Shown here: positions 16,272-25,394 of the stretch, piece after piece | Position numbering within the stretch: position 1 is the first letter of the stretch | How the letters are laid out: every line of letters begins with the position of its first letter | DNA from: Rhodoferax sp. | Lineage (GTDB): Bacteria; Pseudomonadota; Gammaproteobacteria; Burkholderiales; Burkholderiaceae_C | DNA length: 64,000 bases | Reading direction: 5' to 3' | NCBI GenBank assembly: GCA_024235935.1 | Contig: JACKLL010000014.1 | Coordinates: 1 to 64,000 of the forward strand | Position numbers and translations under genes: made by a program | Notes under the pieces: generated by a model | The model's database searches: none | Told to the model about the DNA's origin: nothing | The model's input: only the letters and a program-made list of their open reading frames with translations

Positions 16272-17282
16272 ATGAAGCCTTACGCCGGTCTACAGGTGGT
16301 CGAATTCGCCACGGTCGGCGGCGTGCCGTTCTGCGGCTGGTGGCTTGCGCAGCAGGGCGCGCAGGTGCTGCGGATCGCCAATCCGCAGGCGCGGGAGCTG
16401 GGGGTTCCAGTACCGGCCGATGGGGATATCGGTCAATGGGGGCGCCAGAGCATCACGCTCGACATCAAGTCTGCACAAGGACAGGCGGAGGCCTTGCGCG
16501 CCATCGATACGGCCGACGTGCTGCTCGAGGGTTTTCGCCCCGGCGTCATGGAGCGGCTTGGCCTGGGGCCGCAACTGTGCCATGGTCGCAATCCGGGTCT
16601 GGTCTATGCGCGCCTGGTGGGCTGGGACCGCGACGGCGCATGGGCCCAGCATGCCGGACACGACATCAACTACATCGCGATGACTGGCGCGCTGCATGCA
16701 CTCGGCGCCGAGCAGGTTCCGCTGAATCTGGTGGGCGACATTGGTGGCGGCGCCCTTTACGCGCTGGCCGGTGTCGGCGCCGCGCTTTTTGCGCGCAGCC
16801 GCAACGGGCGCGGTTGCGTGGTCGACACCGCCATGGCCGCAGGGAGCCTGCACCTGATGTCGGCCATCTGGGGGCGCATGGCGGCCGGTGCCTGGACCGA
16901 TGCGCCGGCCAGCAACGTGATCGATGGCGGTGTTCCCTGGTACCGCACCTACCGCACCCGCGACGGTCGCCACATGGCGGTGGGCGCGATCGAGCATCGG
17001 TTCTACCTGAACCTGCTGCAAGGCCTGGACCTGGACCCCGCAGCCCTGGAGCCGCGCGAGGACCCTGCGCGCTGGCCTGCGCTGGCGGCGGCTCTGGCAC
17101 AGCGTTTTGCCACGCAGGACCAGTACCACTGGGCGCAGCATTTCGAGAAGCGCGAAGCTTGCGTCACGCCGGTGCTGAGCCTGCACGAAGCCAGGGCCCA
17201 TCCCGTCAACCAGAAGAGCTTCGGCACCCGGGAGCCAGGCGTCCACCCTGTTGCCGTACCCGTGTTCGAGGCTCGTACCTGA
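16272..17282 (+). CDS. CaiB/BaiF CoA-transferase family, alpha-methylacyl-CoA racemase-like
   Basis: A 336-residue family III CoA-transferase-fold protein. It reads GLQVVEFATVGGVPFCGWWLAQQGAQVLRI at the N-terminus (family pattern with GAxVxrIe), then LLEGFRPGVMERLGLGP and LVGDIGGGALYALAG, with the Asp in the usual catalytic position. Its short length and the LVGDIGGGA segment resemble alpha-methylacyl-CoA racemases, so racemase rather than transferase activity is possible. The ATG lies two bases after the stop of the acyl-CoA dehydrogenase, implying coupled translation. Confidence 0.87.
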   Translation: MKPYAGLQVVEFATVGGVPFCGWWLAQQGAQVLRIANPQARELGVPVPADGDIGQWGRQSITLDIKSAQGQAEALRAIDTADVLLEGFRPGVMERLGLGPQLCHGRNPGLVYARLVGWDRDGAWAQHAGHDINYIAMTGALHALGAEQVPLNLVGDIGGGALYALAGVGAALFARSRNGRGCVVDTAMAAGSLHLMSAIWGRMAAGAWTDAPASNVIDGGVPWYRTYRTRDGRHMAVGAIEHRFYLNLLQGLDLDPAALEPREDPARWPALAAALAQRFATQDQYHWAQHFEKREACVTPVLSLHEARAHPVNQKSFGTREPGVHPVAVPVFEART

Positions 17283-17328
17283 GCACTTCAGTGCCCGTTC
17301 ATCACCCCTTCATCACCAGGAGACACCC

Positions 17329-18318
17329 ATGAAAAAGACACTTCTTAGACAACTAGCTGCGGCCACGGCCGTCTGCGTGGCGACCCTGGCGGCGCCGCTG
17401 GCCAGGGCGCAGGCCGATGCCTACCCGAACCGCCCGATCCACATCATCGTGCCGTTCACGGCTGGCGGCATCGTGGACTCGATTGCCCGGCTCATAGGGG
17501 ACAAGCTGTCGGCCCGCTATGGCCAGCCGGTGATCGTCGAGAACAAGGCCGGCGCCGGCGGCTCCATCGGTACAGACGTCGCGTCCAAGGCAGCCCCCGA
17601 CGGCTACACCTTGCTGTGCGTGTCGCCTGGCCATGCGGTGGCGCCAAGCCTGATGAAGAGCGTGAACTGGAATCCGGTGCGCGATTTCCGCGCCGTCGAA
17701 GGCTTGGGCGTCATCTCCAACGTGTTCGTGGTCCCATCCGAGATGCCGGTCAAGACCATGGCCGAACTGGTCGCGCTGGCCAAGAGCAGCCCGACGCCGC
17801 TGACCTATGGCACCGCCGGCAATGGCACGTCCAACCACCTGTCCGGCGAGTTGCTGGGCCAGATGGCGAACATCAAGCTCACGCAGGTTCCCTACAAGGG
17901 CCAGCCCGACGCCTTGAATGACTTGCTCGCCGGCCGGCTGTCGATGATGCCGCTGACCGCGGCGCTGGCCAGCGGCCATATCAAGTCGGGCAAGCTGCGT
18001 CCGCTGGCGGTGACCACCGCACGCCGGTCGCCGGTGCTGCCCGATGTGCCGACGGTTGCCGAAGCGGCGAATCTGCCGGGCTACGAGGTCGGCACCTGGT
18101 TCGGTCTGGTCACGCAGGCCAAGGTGCCCGACGCCGTGGTGCGCAAGCTCTCGGCCGACATTGCCGAGATCATGAAGATGCCCGATGTGAAAGCCAAGTT
18201 CGACACGCTGGGACTGGACCCGAATCCGCAGGACCCGGCGCAGTTCGACGCCTTCATCGCCGCGGAGTTCAGCAAGTGGAGCACCGTGATCAAGCAGGCC
18301 GGAATCGTTCCACAGTGA
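17329..18318 (+). CDS. Bug-family tripartite tricarboxylate receptor (periplasmic)
   Basis: A 329-residue periplasmic solute-binding protein of the Bug (TctC-like) family. It has a signal peptide (MKKTLLRQLAAATAVC to about ALARAQA), then the family start YPNRPIHIIVPFTAGGIVD, followed by VENKAGAGGSIGTD and the TYGTAGNGTSNHL and VPYKG segments. AGGAGA lies six bases before ATG 17329, fixing the start. No TctA/TctB membrane genes are adjacent, as is usual for orphan Bug genes in Burkholderiales. Its position in the acyl-CoA cluster suggests capture of the organic acid that the cluster degrades; the ligand is unknown. Confidence 0.93.
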   Translation: MKKTLLRQLAAATAVCVATLAAPLARAQADAYPNRPIHIIVPFTAGGIVDSIARLIGDKLSARYGQPVIVENKAGAGGSIGTDVASKAAPDGYTLLCVSPGHAVAPSLMKSVNWNPVRDFRAVEGLGVISNVFVVPSEMPVKTMAELVALAKSSPTPLTYGTAGNGTSNHLSGELLGQMANIKLTQVPYKGQPDALNDLLAGRLSMMPLTAALASGHIKSGKLRPLAVTTARRSPVLPDVPTVAEAANLPGYEVGTWFGLVTQAKVPDAVVRKLSADIAEIMKMPDVKAKFDTLGLDPNPQDPAQFDAFIAAEFSKWSTVIKQAGIVPQ

Positions 18319-18391
18319 TGCACCACCCCAACCGGTACCTGGCAGCCAGCGGACGCATGAACAACTCGGCCCGCACCGTGGAGGCCCGGCA

Positions 18392-19495
18392 ATGAGCGTC
18401 GGATGGCGAACGCCGGTGTGCGATTGGCTGGGCATCGCGCACCCGATCTTCGGCTTCTCGCATTCGGTGGATGTGGTGGTCGCCATCGCCCGCGCCGGTG
18501 GTTATCCGGTGCTGGGGTTGGCGCGGGAAATGCCGCATGAGATCCCGCAGATTCTGCGGGCGGTCGATGCGCGCATGCAGGGCCTTCCCTACGGTGTCGA
18601 TCTGATGCTGCCATCCCAGGTGCCGCAGGCGGGGGACATCGGGGAGGTTCGCGCCGCCTTGCCCGCCGCCCATCAGGCCTTCGTGGCCGGTTTGCGCGAG
18701 CGCTTCGCGGTTGCGCCGCCGGTCAAGCCCAGCTTCTTCACCAGCCAGGTGCGCTCGGAGGCCTTGTTCGACGCGCAGATCGAGCAGGTGCTGGCGTCCA
18801 AGGCCACTGGCGTGGCGACCGCGATCGGCCTGCGAGGCGACCTGATCGCGCGCGCCAAGGCGCGCGGCAAGCTGACGTTCTCGTTGATCGGTTCGGTACG
18901 GCATGCGCAAAAGGCCATGGCCATGGGGGTCGACGTGCTGGTGGCCCAGGGCTACGATGCCGGCGGCCACACCGGCATGGTCGGCACCTATTCGCTGGTG
19001 CCGCAGATCGTCGCGGTGGCGGGCGACACCCCGGTGCTGGCGGCCGGTGGCATCGGCAACGGCGCGCAGATCCTGGCGGCCATCGCGATGGGTGCGCAGG
19101 GCGGCTGGCTCGGCACCTTGTGGATGGCGGCGGTCGAGAACCACACGCCGCCGGCGCTGCTGGCCCGGCTGGTGGCCAGCGGCAGCGAAGACACCGTGAT
19201 CACCCGCGCGCACAGTGGCAAACCCTGCCGGGTGGTGCGCAGCGAATGGATCGATGCCTGGGCCGAACCGTCGGCGCTGCCGGCATTGCCGATGCCCTTG
19301 CAGCAGGCCCTGACGGGCGACGTGTTCGCGTCCATCCATGAGCATAACGATGCGCGGCTGATCTACGAGGCGGCCGGGCAAAGTGTGTTCGCGATCCGCG
19401 GCAGCACTACGGTGGCCGAGCAGATGCGGGATCTGGTGGCGGGCATGCAGGAGGCGGGTCAGCGCCTGCATGGCTTTGCGCGTAGCAAAGACTGA
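18392..19495 (+). CDS. Nitronate monooxygenase / 2-nitropropane dioxygenase-like flavoprotein
   Basis: A 367-residue FMN-dependent TIM-barrel enzyme of the NPD/nitronate monooxygenase family. It has IAHPIFGFSHSVD near the N-terminus, VLVAQGYDAGGHTGMVGTYS with the family's conserved His, and the phosphate-binding VLAAGGIGNGAQILAA. GGAGG precedes the ATG, fixing the start. Family members oxidise nitronates or act as NAD(P)H-dependent flavin oxidoreductases or enoyl reductases. The gene ends the rightward catabolic cluster 73 bases after the Bug receptor, so it may act on a pathway intermediate. Confidence 0.85.
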   Translation: MSVGWRTPVCDWLGIAHPIFGFSHSVDVVVAIARAGGYPVLGLAREMPHEIPQILRAVDARMQGLPYGVDLMLPSQVPQAGDIGEVRAALPAAHQAFVAGLRERFAVAPPVKPSFFTSQVRSEALFDAQIEQVLASKATGVATAIGLRGDLIARAKARGKLTFSLIGSVRHAQKAMAMGVDVLVAQGYDAGGHTGMVGTYSLVPQIVAVAGDTPVLAAGGIGNGAQILAAIAMGAQGGWLGTLWMAAVENHTPPALLARLVASGSEDTVITRAHSGKPCRVVRSEWIDAWAEPSALPALPMPLQQALTGDVFASIHEHNDARLIYEAAGQSVFAIRGSTTVAEQMRDLVAGMQEAGQRLHGFARSKD

Positions 19496-19558
19496 ACCCG
19501 GCTCCGATTCTCCGCTCGAGGCGTCGGGCGACGGCCCGTCAACGCCGGACGGCCCGTA

Positions 19559-20554
19559 TCAGGCCGTCAGCCAGTTCCCCAGCATCGTTTCCTCGAACAG
19601 CGCAATGCAGCCGGGCGCGTCGACCTCCATGCAGACCTGGGTGCGCGGCTTGTCCTTCTCCCAGCCCGGATGCGGGTACTGGATGAAGTCGCGCCGGTTC
19701 ATGATGGTCTGGCCCTGGGCCAGGCCATCGGTGGCGACCCGCACCCCCTTGGTTTCGACCTGGAACAGATCGGGCTGCACCAGGTAGATGAAGGCCAGCA
19801 GGTCATGGGCGAAGCAGCCCGGCGTGCTGGCGATGTGCTGGTACAGCCCGCTGTAGAAGCGCGCGTAGAAGTCGACCGCGGTCAGCAAGGTGTCGGTGGC
19901 CGGGTGCTGGTGCTTGGCGGCAATGCGGCGGAACTGCTCCAGCGTCACCACCACGCGGTGGGTGACGTCCAGGCCGACCATGGCCAGCTTCCAGCCGGCG
20001 GTGAACACGCGGTCGGCAGCATGGGGGTCGTTCCAGATGTTGGCCTCGGCCACCGGCGACACATTGCCGGGCTCCGACACGGTGCCGCCCATGAGGATGA
20101 CCTCGCGCAGCAATACCGGCAGTTTGGGCTCGAGCTGCAGCGCCAGGCTCAGGTTGCCCAGTGGTCCGACCGCCACCAGCGTGATCTCGCCCGGATGGGC
20201 GCGCGCCATGTCGACGATGAACTGTGCCGAGGCGCGCGGATCCAGTTGCTGGCTGACGGGCCGGCGCGCGCCCAGATTGCCCAGCCCGTCGGCGCCGTGG
20301 ATATGCGCCGGCGGCGCCTCGGACGGTTTGACCCAGGGCACGGCAACACCCAGCGTCACCGGTACCTGGCGCCCCGCCAGTTCGAGCAGGTACAAGGCAT
20401 TGGTTGCGGCCTGCTCGACGCTGACATTGCCGAACGTCGTGGTGATGCCGACCAGTTCGATGGCCGGATGGGCCAGCGCGAAATACAGGGCCATCGCGTC
20501 GTCGACACCCGGGTCGGTGTCATAGATCACTTTGGTGGGCTTGGGGCGGGTCAT
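19559..20554 (-). CDS. Inosine-uridine preferring nucleoside hydrolase
   Basis: A 331-residue nucleoside hydrolase that cleaves the N-glycosidic bond of nucleosides to base and ribose. The N-terminal calcium-binding motif reads VIYDTDPGVDDAMAL, and the fold's other conserved pieces are VAVGPLGNLSLAL and ILMGGTVSEPGNVSPVAEANIWNDP (shown in parts). The ATG at 20554 fits homologues; the frame extends upstream but without family similarity. It follows a ribokinase gene by 94 bases, so the two could form a nucleoside salvage unit: hydrolysis, then phosphorylation of the released ribose. Confidence 0.93.
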   Translation of the reverse strand: MTRPKPTKVIYDTDPGVDDAMALYFALAHPAIELVGITTTFGNVSVEQAATNALYLLELAGRQVPVTLGVAVPWVKPSEAPPAHIHGADGLGNLGARRPVSQQLDPRASAQFIVDMARAHPGEITLVAVGPLGNLSLALQLEPKLPVLLREVILMGGTVSEPGNVSPVAEANIWNDPHAADRVFTAGWKLAMVGLDVTHRVVVTLEQFRRIAAKHQHPATDTLLTAVDFYARFYSGLYQHIASTPGCFAHDLLAFIYLVQPDLFQVETKGVRVATDGLAQGQTIMNRRDFIQYPHPGWEKDKPRTQVCMEVDAPGCIALFEETMLGNWLTA

Positions 20555-20648
20555 GGCGTGGGGCTTTCCTGGCGCGGTGAGGGATGGGGTTGCGGGGAGG
20601 GGCGGCGGGGCACCGGGGTGCCGGTGGATAGCAACTGTACGAAGTGTG

Positions 20649-21581
20649 TCAGATCGCCAGTCCGCAAAATTCGCGCAGCGCTTGTGCGGCTGCTGCATCG
20701 GTCGGCTGCTGTTGCAGCAGCGCTGCCACGGCGTCGGGCGTGGGAACACTGGACTGAGCGCCTGCCACTGTGCAGGCGAGTGCCGAGGCCGCGCAGGCTT
20801 GTCGCATGGCGTCCTGCAGGACCGCACCCTGGTCCAGGGCTGCGACCAGCACGCCGCAAAATGTGTCGCCGGCACCGGTGGTGTCGACCGGCGCCACGGC
20901 GAACGCCGGCTGCACCAGGTAGTGCTCGCCTACGCGCGCGCAACATCCGCGCGCACCCAGTGTGACGACCACCACCGGAACCGGGAGCTGCTGCAGGTTT
21001 TCGGCGACGCCGACCTGTCGGCCGGTGATGCTGGCCAGTTCGCCTTCGTTGACCACCAGAATGTCGATCAGGCCCAGCAAGTCCGCGTCCAGGCTTTGGG
21101 CAGGGGCGGCGTTGAGCACGACCTTGACACCGGCGGCGCGGGCCGCACGGGCATAGGCGGCCACGCTGGCCAGCGGCGTTTCGAGCTGCATCAGCAGGTG
21201 GCTGACGCCGTCCAGTGCCGGCAGATGCTGCGGCGCCAGCGTGTTGTTGGCGCCGGGCGCAACGGTGATGGCGTTCTCGGCATCGTCCGACACGCAGATG
21301 AACGCGGTTCCGGTGGCCTGGTCCGGGCTGCGCACGATGTGCAGTTGCACCCCGGCCCCGGTCAGCGAATCCTCCAGCGGCCGGGCATAGGCATCGTCGC
21401 CCAGGGCCAGCAGCATGCGGGTGCTGGCGCCGCCCGCCCGTGCGGCGGCCACGGCCTGGTTGGCGCCTTTGCCTCCGGGGAAGGTATGAAAGGCCTGCCC
21501 CAGCACGGTTTCACCGGGGCCGGGGATGTGCGAGGCACGGACGACGAAGTCGAGATTGGCAGAGCCGGCTACAAGAATCAT
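20649..21581 (-). CDS. rbsK: Ribokinase
   Basis: A 310-residue PfkB-family sugar kinase. It has the N-terminal signature GSANLDFVVR, the glycine-rich FPGGKGANQAVAAARAGG and the C-terminal DTTGAGDTFCGVL, whose Asp is the catalytic base. The length and the GGKGANQAVAAA segment fit ribokinase, which makes ribose-5-phosphate. It precedes a nucleoside hydrolase in the same direction, which would supply ribose. It is divergent from a receiver-like gene across 183 bases. Confidence 0.93.
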   Translation of the reverse strand: MILVAGSANLDFVVRASHIPGPGETVLGQAFHTFPGGKGANQAVAAARAGGASTRMLLALGDDAYARPLEDSLTGAGVQLHIVRSPDQATGTAFICVSDDAENAITVAPGANNTLAPQHLPALDGVSHLLMQLETPLASVAAYARAARAAGVKVVLNAAPAQSLDADLLGLIDILVVNEGELASITGRQVGVAENLQQLPVPVVVVTLGARGCCARVGEHYLVQPAFAVAPVDTTGAGDTFCGVLVAALDQGAVLQDAMRQACAASALACTVAGAQSSVPTPDAVAALLQQQPTDAAAAQALREFCGLAI

Positions 21582-21764
21582 GGTTAAATCAATCGGGTCA
21601 TGCCGGACCGTTCCGAGCCTGGGTTGGCATTTGACGGGCGGGTCAGGCGAGCAGCAGAATTATGGGCTACAAACAGCGCCGGACCTGCCGCCAGGACCTG
21701 TGGCGGCGTTCCGTCTACCGGGGCGCGGACGTCTTGGAACCACCGCAAAGGATTGTTGGCAACC

Positions 21765-22499
21765 ATGGGCAGTACGGTATTCGTCAAAGTCGTGGGTTTT
21801 CGCGACGTCGAGCGTCATGCGCTCAATACCTTGTTCCGTGTCGCCGCCGAGCACTCCACCTGTTATGCCCTGTGGACGCCCGAGTCGCCGGTGATGCCCC
21901 ATATTGCCTTGATCGACGTCGAGAGCTACGAGGCCGGCATGGCGCTGGCGTCACCCGGACTGAACCCGAATCTCAAGCTGATCTGCGTCGGCAATGGCGC
22001 GCCCGAACGTGCCTGGCGGGTGTTTGCGCGCCCGATCAACTGGTCTGCGATCCTGCATGCGATGGACCAGCTGTTTGCGCAGCAGGGTGTGGACATCAAC
22101 ATCGACTCCGACGACGATGGGGCGACGACGATCATTCCGCCTGGGGTGCGCCAGGCGCTGCTGGTGGAGCCGGTGCGCGATGACCGGCTGTATCTGCGGG
22201 CGCGCCTGGCACTGGCCGGGCTGATCGATGTCGACGAGGTCGAGTCCTGCGCGCAGGCGCAGGAGAAGCTGCGCAGCCGGCACTACGACGTGGCGGTTGT
22301 CAGCGTCGACATGCTGGATGATCCCTGGGGCCTGGTGCAGCGCATGGTATCCATGCATCCGCCGGTCGAGAGTGTGGTAGTGACCTCGTCCAACCGCTCC
22401 TGGGCCATGCACGAGCGGGCCGAGCAGGCCGGCTGCCGGGCGCTGCTGGACAAGCCCTTCGACCCGAGCCTGGTGTACCGCGTCTTCCAGATGGTGTGA
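21765..22499 (+). CDS. Protein with two receiver-like domains
   Basis: A 244-residue protein that seems to contain two response-regulator-type folds and no DNA-binding or enzymatic output domain. The N-terminal half (MGSTVFVKVVGFRDVER ... LKLICVGNG) lacks a clear acidic triad. The C-terminal half starts ALLVEPVRDDRLYLRARLALAG, has VVSVDMLDD at the phospho-acceptor strand, VVVTSSNRS at the Thr/Ser strand and LLDKPFDP with the conserved Lys. The leading acidic pair is weak (EPVRDD). It may be a pseudo-receiver working by protein contacts. The ATG at 21765 follows a GGCAACC leader with no strong ribosome site. I do not recognise a specific partner. Confidence 0.7.
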   Translation: MGSTVFVKVVGFRDVERHALNTLFRVAAEHSTCYALWTPESPVMPHIALIDVESYEAGMALASPGLNPNLKLICVGNGAPERAWRVFARPINWSAILHAMDQLFAQQGVDINIDSDDDGATTIIPPGVRQALLVEPVRDDRLYLRARLALAGLIDVDEVESCAQAQEKLRSRHYDVAVVSVDMLDDPWGLVQRMVSMHPPVESVVVTSSNRSWAMHERAEQAGCRALLDKPFDPSLVYRVFQMV

Positions 22500-22507
22500 G
22501 GCCGGCG

Positions 22508-24358
22508 CTAACGCGCGCGGCTGGCGGCAATCAGCCGCGCCAGCCGGTGGGGAAGTGGTGCGGGTTCTCCGCCGAGCTGGGCCGCGATCAGTTCGGCACA
22601 CAGCACCGCATAGGTCAGCCCCCGTGAGCCCATGGCCGTGCTGACCCACAGACCCGGTTGATCGCCTGCATGCAGGCGGCCCGCCAAGGGCAGGCGGTCG
22701 CCGGTGGCCCAGCGTGTTCCCTGCCAGCATTGCACCGAACCGGTCTCGAAACCCGGTGCCAGCGAGGCCTGGCTGGCCGGCAACAGCCGGGCCATCTGTG
22801 CCTGGTTGTGGGCATGGGCAGGGGCCGGACCCTCGGGTGCTGCGTTGGCGTTTTCATAGGTGGCGCCGGCATACCAGGCGGTGCCGGACGGGTGCGGCAC
22901 ATGGGCGATGACGCTGCCCGCACCATTGACCGGGAAGCGTGGCATCGCCGCCGCGTCCAGCGGGTGGTGCAGGGCCCACGAGACCTGCCCCCGTAGACCG
23001 GTCAGGGGCGCCAGCCCCGTGATGCCGGGGACAGCCTCGGCAGCGCTTTCGACCAGCCGAGGCGCATCGCCGGCGTTGGCCAACACCAGGTGCGGAGCCT
23101 GCGCCAGCGGCGTGCCGTCTGCTGCCCACAGATGCCAGATGCGGTCGACGCAGCTGATGTGGTGGACCTGGCTGTCGCCTTGCCAGTGGATGCCGGTGTG
23201 GGCGAGCAAGGCCTCGACCAGCGACTGTGGCCGTATCCAGCCGCCTTGGGCGTGCCAGAGGGCCTGGCCGGTGGGGGCGCCCGCATCGGCCAGGGATTGC
23301 GCAACTTGCGGCGGCAGCGTGTCGTCCGACCACGAGCGGCCCTGTGGTGGCCAGTCAGCGGGCAGACGGCGCACCCGGTCGATGGCCAGTTCGGCGACGC
23401 CGCAGTTGTCGAAATCCGTCCCCGCGCTGCACAGCCGTTTGACGGTCTGCCAGGTGAGCCGCGCACCGGCACGCGACAGTTGCGATCGCGCACTGTCGTC
23501 GCGCGAGACATGTGGCAGCAGCAGCCCGACCGGCAGCGCCGAGGCCCCGGCCGCAGGGGCGGGCGCGGCGTCCAGTACCGTGACCTTCCAGCCGCGCCGG
23601 GCCAGTGCCTCGGCCACGGCGGCGCCAGCGATGCCGGCACCCACGACGACGCAATGCCCGGCCGCGACCGGTGCTGGTTGCGCCGCGGAGCGGGTGCGGT
23701 TCAACTGCCAGCGCGGTTGAAATTCGCAGGACCATGCAGGCTCGCCTTGCGGTGTGTCCGCGCCGGTATCGGCGGTGTGTGCCTGTGGTTCCGTGAAACC
23801 GGTCTGCACCAGCATGTCGATCATCGGCGGGCTGGGGCGCACACCGGTCAGCGCCATGCGGGTGCCGCGCCGGCACAGACGGGCCAGGCCCTTGGCCCCC
23901 CAGATGTCGCAAAGAGCGTCGGGTGCAGGGGGCGTGCCTGCCGGTGGGCCCATGCCCAGCAGGACCGTGTCGGCGGCGAACTGCAGCTGGCGCAGCATCT
24001 GCTGCGGCGGGCCGATGCACAGCGTGAGATGCAGCCGCCCGCCGTGCAGGGAGAGTCGATGAAAACCCGGCAGCCAGCCGAACCACTGGCGTGTCAGTTC
24101 GTCCGTGTAATCGGCGAGGGCCGGGTAGGCGCGCAGCACATCGTGCAGCGAAGAGAGCTGCGGCAAGCGCGTTGCCAGTGCCGCCACGTGCAGGATGCGG
24201 GGAGCGGCCGGGTCATGCGCCCATTGCTGCCACAGCGCCACAAAGCGCTGGCCGCAGCCGAAGTCGGTGTCGAGGATGCGCCAGGTGCCGTGGCCGCGCC
24301 ATGCCTGGGGCAGGCCGCAGACCCGCATCCACGGCGGCGGCGACGGATCAGCCCGCAC
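22508..24358 (-). CDS. mnmC: MnmC-like tRNA-modifying enzyme with reduced methyltransferase half
   Basis: MnmC makes mnm5s2U34 in tRNA. Its C-terminal FAD domain removes the carboxymethyl group and its N-terminal domain methylates with SAM. Here (616 residues, GTG start) the FAD domain is complete, with CVVVGAGIAGAAVAEALARRG, the GVAELAIDR region and a C-terminal STAMGSRGLTYAVLCAELIA. The N-terminal half is short. It lacks the usual first ~40 residues, the SAM motif expected as ELGFGTG reads DTDFGCG, and the expected DGFxPxxNPxMW segment reads LLGMGPPAGTPPAP. The methyltransferase activity is therefore doubtful. The gene follows yggX after 27 bases in the same direction. Confidence 0.85.
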   Translation of the reverse strand: MRADPSPPPWMRVCGLPQAWRGHGTWRILDTDFGCGQRFVALWQQWAHDPAAPRILHVAALATRLPQLSSLHDVLRAYPALADYTDELTRQWFGWLPGFHRLSLHGGRLHLTLCIGPPQQMLRQLQFAADTVLLGMGPPAGTPPAPDALCDIWGAKGLARLCRRGTRMALTGVRPSPPMIDMLVQTGFTEPQAHTADTGADTPQGEPAWSCEFQPRWQLNRTRSAAQPAPVAAGHCVVVGAGIAGAAVAEALARRGWKVTVLDAAPAPAAGASALPVGLLLPHVSRDDSARSQLSRAGARLTWQTVKRLCSAGTDFDNCGVAELAIDRVRRLPADWPPQGRSWSDDTLPPQVAQSLADAGAPTGQALWHAQGGWIRPQSLVEALLAHTGIHWQGDSQVHHISCVDRIWHLWAADGTPLAQAPHLVLANAGDAPRLVESAAEAVPGITGLAPLTGLRGQVSWALHHPLDAAAMPRFPVNGAGSVIAHVPHPSGTAWYAGATYENANAAPEGPAPAHAHNQAQMARLLPASQASLAPGFETGSVQCWQGTRWATGDRLPLAGRLHAGDQPGLWVSTAMGSRGLTYAVLCAELIAAQLGGEPAPLPHRLARLIAASRAR

Positions 24359-24385
24359 CCGGGAGGCCAGGATCGCCGGGCCGGC

Positions 24386-24658
24386 TCAGTTGGTGGGGGG
24401 GACGTAGCCCTGGGCTGCGTCGGCGCCACCGCCGAAAAAGTGGGCCTCCATCTGCCGCGCAAGGTATTGGCGGGCCCGTGCATCGGCCAGGTTGAGCCGG
24501 TTCTCGTTGACCAGCATGGTCTGGTGCTTGAGCCAGGCAGCCCAGGCTTCCTTGCTCACCTCGGCCCACAAGCGCTTGCCCAACTCACCGGGATATGGGG
24601 GAAAGTCGAGTCCTTCGGCTTCCTTGCCCAGTTTGACGCATTGAACCATCCGTGCCAT
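24386..24658 (-). CDS. Probable Fe(II)-trafficking protein YggX
   Basis: A 90-residue YggX-family protein linked to iron-sulfur cluster protection and oxidative resistance. It reads MVQCVKLGKEAEGLDFPPYPG at the start (Cys4 region conserved), then WAAWLKHQTMLVNENRLN and the C-terminal FFGGG. The family length is about 90. The start MARMVQC is used rather than the ATG four codons upstream. It is followed by mnmC in the same direction and divergent from dsbB. Confidence 0.95.
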   Translation of the reverse strand: MARMVQCVKLGKEAEGLDFPPYPGELGKRLWAEVSKEAWAAWLKHQTMLVNENRLNLADARARQYLARQMEAHFFGGGADAAQGYVPPTN

Positions 24659-24767
24659 GAAATACTCCATCTATCCGTTATCACTGAAGAGTGAAATTGT
24701 CGCCGGTTTTGGAAACCCTTCCGGCGGCGCTACCGTCCCGGGTTGCGGGGCCTTTGCTGGAGAAACA

Positions 24768-25265
24768 ATGTTCCGTTTGTTGAGTGTGCGCCAGACGCTG
24801 TCGCTGATCTGTCTGGGCTCGGTCGGTCTGCTGGCCTATGGCCTGTATCTGCAGCATGTGGTGGGGCTGGTGCCATGCCCCATGTGCATCGTCCAGCGCT
24901 ATGCACTGGTGCTGGTGGCCCTGATCGCGGGCTTGACGGCCATGGGCAAGGGTCGCGGCGTGCATGTCACCGGCATCGTGTTGATGCTGCTGGCGGCCGG
25001 CTTCGGTGCCTTCGTCGCCGCGCGCCAGAGCTGGCTGCAGTGGTACCCGCCCGAGGTGGTGTCGTGCGGGCGCGACTTTTACGGAATGATCGAGAACTTT
25101 CCGCTGCAGCGCGCCATTCCGATGATCTTCAAGGGCGGTGGTGACTGCGTGGCCATCGACTGGACCTTTCTGGGCGGCTCGATCGCCAATTGGTCGTTTC
25201 TGTGTTTTGTCGGGATCTTCGTGCTGGGCGTGACCCAGATGCTGCGTCCGCGCAACGACCGCTGA
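24768..25265 (+). CDS. dsbB: Disulfide bond formation protein B
   Basis: An inner-membrane quinone oxidoreductase that reoxidises DsbA. The 165-residue protein has four membrane segments, the first periplasmic pair CPMC and the second pair Cys (VVSCGRDFYG) and Cys (GGDCVAIDW), all present. GGAGA lies shortly before ATG 24768, fixing the start. The gene is followed by a 214-base gap holding a GC hairpin (25285..25305) and then the promoter of the type I secretion genes. Confidence 0.94.
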   Translation: MFRLLSVRQTLSLICLGSVGLLAYGLYLQHVVGLVPCPMCIVQRYALVLVALIAGLTAMGKGRGVHVTGIVLMLLAAGFGAFVAARQSWLQWYPPEVVSCGRDFYGMIENFPLQRAIPMIFKGGGDCVAIDWTFLGGSIANWSFLCFVGIFVLGVTQMLRPRNDR

Positions 25266-25394
25266 TCCGTTTCTGCCCCTGCGCGACCGGCTGCCGGCGC
25301 CGGTCGCCGCGTCCCGTCCGCGGCGGTCTCTCTTGCGCGGGCCGCGCAGCCCTCATCCCCCCCCTGAGAGCGTCATCATGCCGATGGACGCCGA

